Assembly: GCF_032854445.1 (NCBI RefSeq)
Contig: NC_088307.1
Span: forward strand, 3,846,001 to 3,910,000
DNA from: Liolophura sinensis
Lineage: Eukaryota; Mollusca; Polyplacophora; Chitonida; Chitonidae
Reading direction: 5' to 3'
DNA: 64,000 nucleotides
The position numbers were made by a program, and so were the translations under genes. Below the pieces are notes generated by a model that saw nothing but the letters and a program-made list of their open reading frames with translations, was not told the origin of the DNA and made no database searches. Of this stretch, positions 53,801 to 62,800 are shown piece after piece (position 1 is the first letter of the stretch; the number at the start of each line of letters is the position of its first letter).

Positions 53801-56800
53801 CTTGTTTTTCCAGCTGGTTTATAGGGCCCACGATCACTCTACAGGATTGTCTAGCGGCCTTTTTCTCCGCTGATGAGCTCAAAGGAGATAACATGTACAG
53901 CTGTGAAAAGTGTAAAAAGTAAGGAAGCACGTTTGAGCTATACACATATTCAAGGAAAAGACATATAGATTTGTTGGGATTTGAATTAGGCTTAAGGCCT
54001 CCTCAGCAATATATCAACCATATTGTGGAAATGTTGGGCAAAGAACTTCTAGCTGTGTACAGTGTACGTGCTTATGAGCAGAGATTTGCTAAAATATGGA
54101 TTTTCTAGGTTTTGTAGAAGTGTAGAATATAAAAATACTTTATATATCTTACCTGTACATTGATTGTTCAAATAAATAAATAAATTTGTGTCAAGGCTTT
54201 GTTTTATGACTTGAGCAATGCCAAAATGCCTGTGCTGTTCCTCACTGGGTTGTGGTTTTAGGCCTGGAGACTTGGCGTAAATAACGCCAATGGACTACTT
54301 AGTAACTGAAATCCTCTGCTACCAGTCAAAGATCCTGAATGGAAATACTGCATGCGTGTTTGTAGCAATGAATATGGTCATAACATTCTACTGATTTATA
54401 AAGGAAAGGAAATAAATAGCCAGAAGTTAGAAATGTGTGATCTTGTATATTTGTTAATCACAGGGTATTTCTTCCCATTGCAGACTCCGCAACGGAATCA
54501 AGTATTCCAAGGTTTTGGAATTGCCAGAGGTATGTGGGTAGTTTATTTATTATATTTAGTCAACCTAACGTTCTATAGCCAGCCTGACATTCATCACTGA
54601 TTATGTTAAGGTGTTATTTGTTCTTTGTTTGCCATGAAGTGTTGAATATTCATTGCTTACATCAGGTGGCTAGTGTTCGCTGCTTACATTTATGTCATGA
54701 GTGTTCACTGCTTATATTCATGTCATGAGTGTTCACTGCTTATGTTCATGTCATGAGTGTACACTGTATATATTCATGTCATGAGTGTTCACTGCTTATA
54801 TTCATGTCATGAGTGTTCACTGCTTATATTCATGTCATGAGTGTTCACTGCTTATATTCATGTCATGAGTGTTCACTGCTTATATTCATGTCATGAGTGT
54901 TCACTGCTTATATTCATGTGATGAGTGTTCACTGTATATGTTCATGTCATGCGTGTACACTGTTTATATTCATGTCATGAGTGTTCACTGTATATATTCA
55001 TGTCCTGAGTGTTCACTGTATATATTCATGTCATGAGTGTTCACTGTTTATATTCATGTGATGAGTGTTCACTGTATATGTTTGTCATGAGTGTACACTG
55101 TTTATATTCATGTCATGAGTGTCACTATATGTTCATGTCATGAGTGTACACTGTATATATTCATGTCATGAGTGTTCACTGCTTATATTCATGTGATGAG
55201 TGTTCACTGTTTATGTTCATGTCATGAGTGTACACTGTTTATATTCATGTCATGAGTGTACACTGCTTATATTCATGTGATGAGTGTTCACTGCTTATAT
55301 TCATGTGATGAGTGTTCGCTGTATATGTTCATGTCATGAGTGTTCACTGCTTATATTCATGTCATGAGTGTTCACTGCTTATGTTCAAGCACTGACAGGG
55401 GTAGAAATGTTTTTTGAAAACTACCTGTACACGAGACTATAAGTTTCTTCCTGCCTGTCACCTCCAGCAATCTACTTGTCTTCTTGTAGTATTCAGAATG
55501 TGACTCAAAATCATGTTTAAACCATTTATTTCATGACTAACATATTTGTTTGTCTTCACAACATTCTGAAATGAGAACAATCTAACCATTAAAATGAGGA
55601 AATGTTTCTTAGGCCTCTGAATTGTGCGAAGCGGAATTGGACTCTTTTCATTTCAAATAGACAAATGGGGTCGTACTTTAGAATTCGAGTTGCTAGGATA
55701 CAAAGTCAGAGATATTCCTCTTAGACATACAAACAAAATGGAGTAAAGAGTAACTCTTGGCATGATTGGTTTAAATGTGAGCATAAATATGACTGGCTGT
55801 TAATGGTAGATTTTTGGGTAGAACCCTTTACAGACTTGCATGAAGCTGTGGTCCTAAATGGTTATAGGCTTCTAAAATCTACTTGTCACAACAACAGGTA
55901 ATATTTTTCATTGGTTGCTGTGAAATTGCCTTTCATTGACAGGCAGATAGGTGTTATTTCTACACATGCATTGAATATTCACTGTTCACTTTTAAGTGTG
56001 AGGTGTTTACTGTTTTACTTCCAGATGTAAAGTTTTCACTGTTTCGTTTTCAGGTGTTGAGTATCCATCTGAAGCGGTTTCGTCATGAATTTATGTTCTC
56101 AACAAAAATTGCCAGCACAGTGTCCTTCCCTCTGGAAGACTTGGAAATGAAACAGTACTTACACAAAGGTGAGAGAAATGAAACAGTACTTTCACAATGT
56201 TGAGAGAAATGAAACAGTACTTACACAAAGGTGAGAGAAATGAAACAGTACTTACACAAAGGTGAGAGAAATGAAACAGTACTTACACATAGGTGAGAGA
56301 AATGAAACATTACTTACACAAAGGTGAGAGAAATGAAATGGTACTTTCATAAATATGAGAGAGGTGAAACAGTACTTACACAAAGGTGAAAGAACAATAA
56401 AACTGTGCAAGGGATAATAACCACAATCAGCAAAAAGCACAGACAAATTGTGAAAACTTGGATTCTTCTTCTGTTAATGTTTGTTTCTTTGCTGAATTTT
56501 AGCTTGAAATTAATCATACTCGTTAAATATTTCAGTTTTGTTTTTGTTTCAGACTGTAAATCTGAAATAACGACGTATGATCTGTTCGCTGTGATTTGTC
56601 ACCATGGGACAGCTGGAGGTTAGTGTCTCACCATTTAGCCTCTCTTCCCTTCTCTGTTAGCTAAATAGAGTGATATGCAGCGTCTTGATGAGAATTGTAC
56701 GTATCAAAATTTAAAATGTTATGAGAATACCATATGATTAGCAGTACATAGTGGGACTGCTACTTCACTTGTGTCTTTGTCAGTGGTGATTTACAAATAT

Positions 56801-59800
56801 CAAGAGGCATAAAACACGAGTCAAATAAATGAATAAATCAGATATCAGAATACATCCAGGATCTGCCTATGGTTATCATACCCTCTCTGGCTCATTGTAC
56901 CTACGCCAGGCCCTGTGTTCGTGAAGATGTTCTATACAATAACTTCAAAATTTTTGAGTGTGATAAAACTGTGAAGTTCCTTAGAAATTTTCATTTTAAC
57001 ATTTAGAGATATCATACATTTTCATGACAAAATTGAAAATTAGCACTGAAATTCAAATACAGATTTAGAAATTATGCCACAAGTTAAGACTAAGAATGAC
57101 TGAAGTCCAAGCTTCGTGATGCTGAGGCCAGGCCTCACCACAGCGGGATGGCCAATGAGGTGATAGACTTGAAAGCATATTGAGGTGCTGCTTATATAAA
57201 ATCAGAAGGTTGTCAGGTTCTTATAAGTTATTGGATTAATACAGGCTGATGTGGACAGGTTGTATTTCTGTGGAAGCTTGAACGAGTTTGCTAGTTCACC
57301 TGTCCAGCATGCAACAATAGGACGAGTTGGCTAGTTCAAGTGTCCAGCATGCAACAATAGAACGAGTTGGCTAGTTCACGTGTCCAGCATGCAACAATAG
57401 GACGAGTTGGCTAGTTCACGCGTCCAGCATGCAACAATAGAACGAGTTGGCCAGTTCACGCGTCCAGCATGCAACAATAGAACGAGTTGGCTAGTTCACG
57501 CGTCCAGCATGCAACAATAGGACGAGTTGGCTAGTTCAAGTGTCCAGCATGCAACAATAGAACGAGTTGGCTAGTTCACGTGTCCAGCATGCAACAATAG
57601 GACGAGTTGGCTAGTTCACGCGTCCAGCATGCAACAATAGAACGAGTTGGCCAGTTCACGCGTCCAGCATGCAACAATAGAACGAGTTGGCTAGTTCACG
57701 CGTCCAGCATGCAACAATAGGACAAGTTGGCTAGTTCAGTGTCCAGCATGCAGCAATAGAACGAGTTGGCTAGTTCACGCGTCCAGCATGCAACAATAGG
57801 ACGAGTCGGCCAGTTCACGCGTCCAGCATGCAACAATAGGATGAGTTTGCTAGTTCACGCGTCCAGCATGCAACAATAGGATGAGTTTGCTAGTTCACGT
57901 GTCCAGCATGCAACAATAGAAAGGGTTGGCTAGTTCACGTGTCCAGCATGCAACAATAGGACGAGTTGGCTAGTTCACGCGTCCAGCATGCAACAATAGG
58001 ATGAGTGGTCAGTTCACGCGTCCAGCATGCAACACTAGGACAAGTTGGCCAGTTCACGCGTCCAGCATGCAACAGTAGGACAAGTTGGCTAGATCACGCA
58101 TCCAGCATGCAACAATAGGATGAGTTTGCTAGTTCACGTGTCCAGCATGCAACAATAGAACAAGTTGGCTAGTTCACGTGTCCAGCATGCAACAATAGGA
58201 CGAGTTTGCTAGTTCACGCGTCCAGCATGCAACAATAGAACGAGTTGGCTAGTTCACGCGTCCAGCATGCAACAATAGGACGAGTCGGCTAGTTCACGTG
58301 TCCAGCATGCAACTATAGGACGAGTTGGCTAGTTCACGCGTCCAGCATGCAACAATAGGATGAGTGGTCAGTTCACGCGTCCAGCATGCAACAATAGGAT
58401 GAGTGGTCAGTTCACGCGTCCAGCATGCAACACTAGGACAAGTTGGCCAGTTCACGCGTCCAGCATGCAACAATAGGACAAGTTGGCTAGATCACGTGTC
58501 CAGCATGCAACAATAGGACGAGTTGGGTAGTTCACGCGTCCAGCATGCAACAATAGAACGAGTTGGCTAGTTCACGCGTCCAGCATGCAACAATAGGACG
58601 AGTTGGCTAGTTCACGTGTCCAGCATGCAACAATAGGACGAGTTGGCCAGTTCATGCGTCCAGCATGCAACAATAGAACGAGTTGGCCAGTTAACGCGTC
58701 CAGCATGCAACAATAGGACGAGTTGGCCAGTTAACGCGTCCAGCATGCAACAATAGGATGAGTGGTCAGTTCACGCGTCCAGCATGCAACAATAGAACGA
58801 GTTGGGTAGTTCACGCGTCCAGCATGCAACAATAGAACAAGTTGGGTAGTTCACGCGTCCAGCATGCAACAATAGGATGAGAGGTCAGTTCACGCGTCCA
58901 GCATGCAACAATAGAACGAGTTGGGTAGTTCACGCGTCCAGCATGCAACAATAGAACGAGTTGGCTAGTTCACGCGTCCAGCATGCAACAATAGGACGAG
59001 TTGGCTAGTTCACGTGTCCAGCATGCAACAATAGGACGAGTTGGCCAGTTCATGCGTCCAGCATGCAACAATAGAACGAGTTGGCCAGTTAACGCGTCCA
59101 GCATGCAACAATAGGACGAGTTGGCCAGTTAACGCGTCCAGCATGCAACAATAGGATGAGTGGTCAGTTCACGCGTCCAGCATGCAACAATAGAACGAGT
59201 TGGCCAGTTCACGCGTCCAGCATGCAACAGTAGAACGAGTTGGGTAGTTCACGCGTCCAGCATGCAGCAATAGAACGAGTTGGCCAGTTCACGCGTCCAG
59301 CATGCAACAGTAGAACGAGTTGGGTAGTTCACGCGTCCAGCATGCAGCAATAGAACAAGATTACATCAGCCTGTAGTTATTCAGTAACCTATTTAATATA
59401 CATGTACACCAAACATCAGTCACTTCAAGTGGGGAATGAAAGGTAAGTCAGCAAGTACATGTAGAATGGACGCTGTGTCATTGAATGGCATAGTGATAAC
59501 ATCGTCTTGCTAATGACATGCTTTATGAGCATAGCTAATAGCAACATGCAATATTAAATACATACGTACCTTGTTGTTCTGTTCAAATCATGGTTTGGCA
59601 TAACTCTTTTGCACTAAGGTTCATCGTAACTATCATGGCAATGCATGACTGAAGAGACATGTTGCCTTTGAAGTTATGAACACCTTGGTCCACAAAGCCT
59701 GACTGTATGAAAAATGGCTCTGATGTAGTTTAATGTAAATCTTCATTGTTGTTGTTTTCTCTTTTAGGTGGTCACTACACAGCGTATTGCCTCAACTACC

Positions 59801-62800
59801 TGAATGACCAGTGGTACGAGTTTGATGACCAATACGTGACAGAAGTGGATGTCCAGCAGGTCATGACCTGTGAGGCTTACGTCCTGTTCTACAAGTGAGT
59901 GTCAGAAAACAAGAGTTTTCATCAATTGTTGATAGGTGAAACTAATTTTTAAAGGGAAACTAAAGAGAACTTAGAGAATACATGTATAGCACTCTTTACA
60001 AACTTAGAAATCTTATTTCGTGTAGCTTTTTTTGTAAATAAGCTCTAGGTAATAATATGGCACCTTAAAGTGACATGTCACCTTTGCACAGCCTAAAAGA
60101 TAATGTGTTAATTCTGTAACACGTGGCCCAAGATCACAAAGGGACCTTAGACTTAATTCAAAATTTTGTATTACTTTAAAATGTTTGTTTTTTTTATATA
60201 ACAAGGTGAAAATTTTGCTTAACAATGTGAATTCTGGGTAAGTTATTGCACAACAAATTTCAACTGAAAAAAAACGGAACGGAACATACTAAATTTAATG
60301 ATTAAAGTTTTGACTTATTAAAGTCTAAGATCGCGTGATGATCCCAGAGCGTGATAGCTTAATGATCAGCTTGGAACCATGTTAGATATCATTTCACCGG
60401 TTACAGGAAGCGCAATGATGCTATGCTGAGTCAGAGGCAGAAGGCCATGGAGCTGATGGAACTCCGTGAGGTGAGGCTGTTATTTTGGTGTTGTTTGCAC
60501 TGAACTCCAAAATTACCTCTGCGATGGAGAGTATATATTTGGTGTCATTTATTTATCTGTCTAGCTTTTTTTTTTTTTATAGAAAAGTAGATATGGATGA
60601 AATTTTGTGCACAGCTTTGGACCATGAGCCAAGCACCAATCTGCATGTATTATTACACTTTGATAACGATCAGTATTTGTTTCCAGGGAATTTTTCTACG
60701 ATTTTTTCAACAAATGTGTTTTACCTTGAAATAGTGCTTAGCAGAGTATTTCCCCTTTCTTGAAACTCATTTTATAGCTGTGGCAGATTGTGTTGTAGTT
60801 GTTCAGCATATTTGCTAATAAAGGATGCATAAAAAGGTATTCTTGAACGAAGAGTATTTTTTTAAGAAACATGGAGAAAAAAATTAATTTTTAAGATGTA
60901 TTGTATATTTTTTAATAAACCCTGTATTTTATGCATATCGCCTGTCACTGCTGGGAGAAATTTGGAAATGACATCATAGATGAACATACTGTGAAAGCGG
61001 GACTAACTTAGCGTCCTCAATTCAGACTCTCCCCACGATAAAGTTGTTTTGACAGTCATCACCGTTGACTTCGCCACAGCACTCTACTTAATTTCCAGAC
61101 TAACCGCTAGAACCTTCAAAGGAAACTGTGGTGTAAAGCTATTTTTATGCCCCAGGAAGAAAACTACAGCGTAGGTTTATGTGTTAGGTCACATTATATA
61201 CTACGTATTAAAGGATTAGTGTCCAGATTAGTTATTTATTCATAATTAGCTGCACCTGTATGTACTGATAAATTGAGTGTCAAAAAATATTGGACAGAAA
61301 TACAGCAATCTGAGTAATATAGCATTAAAATCACTGGATAATGATGCTGGGTTTATGCATTTTTTCCACCAACCCTCAGTAGTCACAGCTGAATGACGCC
61401 ATACAAGCCGTCACACCTTTGCCATATAGTTCAGTGTTATAAGGCCACACAAATGACAAGAAGCATATAGCATTTCTCCATGAAATTGTTTGCTGTTCTG
61501 CATACTGATGTAAAAACAGGTCGCCAAAGGAGCGTGGAGTTAGTTTTTGTCAAGTTTCCAGATGATTTGGCCCTCAGGAAAGCGTAGATTCACGGCACAA
61601 GACAGAAGAGTTTTATACCCACCAAACACAGCTAAATCTCTGCTGGGCTGACAGGAGTTAGTATAAGTAATCCTGGCAGGCAGCTAAATTTTAACAGAAG
61701 AGAGGTATTTTAAGCTTTAAATATATGTATATAAACTCTGGTGATACGGCTTGTTGGGTGTGAAACAAAGCGAGAGTTCATTCAACATTAGTTAGATCAG
61801 TCTTCGGTATACCAGTAAAGTGAAAGAAAACTAGAAAAACTTAGTGATGGTTTCCAATGAATGTCACGTTGATACACACTATCCCATTGGCTGTATCTCT
61901 CCTGTGGACCAATGAGTGAGCTTCTGACAAATTGTGAACTGTGTACAACAAACCGATGGCCGTTTGACACCTGCGGCAATGCTAGCGGTTTCTGACCAGC
62001 TGCAGTCAGAATAATTGAAATTATTTAAATTTAAAACCGAAAACAGTCCAAATCTAATCGTATTGCTTGACTGCGTTGATCAAGAAATGTTTTGATCTCT
62101 GATCGAGATTACAAGGATTAGTGACACCACGGGAAACAAAAGAGGATTAAAGCCACCTTTGGTATTACCTGTTTGACGTGCTTGAGTAGTTCTGGTCAAA
62201 ATATAACATGGAAAATTAAAGAGTTGGTAACTTACTGGTAACATACTGTTTAACAGGTTATAATCTTTATACTCAAGACAAGTAGCTAAACCTGGACACT
62301 TAATTCCTTTAAGAATTAAAAACCAAGCACTTCAGATATCCTTTAGGCTGGAGTTGATTACTCACCAAGATGGCATACAGGTCTTATTTTAGGAATTTTT
62401 GAGATTCTCCTGCCTTGGAGAAAAATTATTTATCACCTTCCTTTTATATTTTATATTTGTACCATTTTTCCTGTGTAAAGATTCCGATGACAAAAATCTC
62501 TTTCTTTACATTACATCTGTTTCTTACAGCCCAGTCTACTGCAGTTCTATGTGTCCAAACAATGGATTAACAAGTTCAACACCTTTGCTGAACCTGGTCC
62601 TATCTGCAATATGGACTTTCTCTGTTCACACGGAGGTTTGTGATAGTTTAGTTTATTATTTATATAAAGGTTCAATGTCAGGATTTCTTTCAGGATAAAA
62701 GTCATATTTCACTCAGTTAGTTACCACTTGTGATATCACTTTTTTCATATTTTACACCTAGCCACACATTTGTCGTGATGTTGAACTTTTTGGATCAAAA

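Noticed and set aside
57287-59356. CRISPR array
   Set aside because: The 40-bp units are contiguous without unique spacers, no cas genes exist and the host is a eukaryote.
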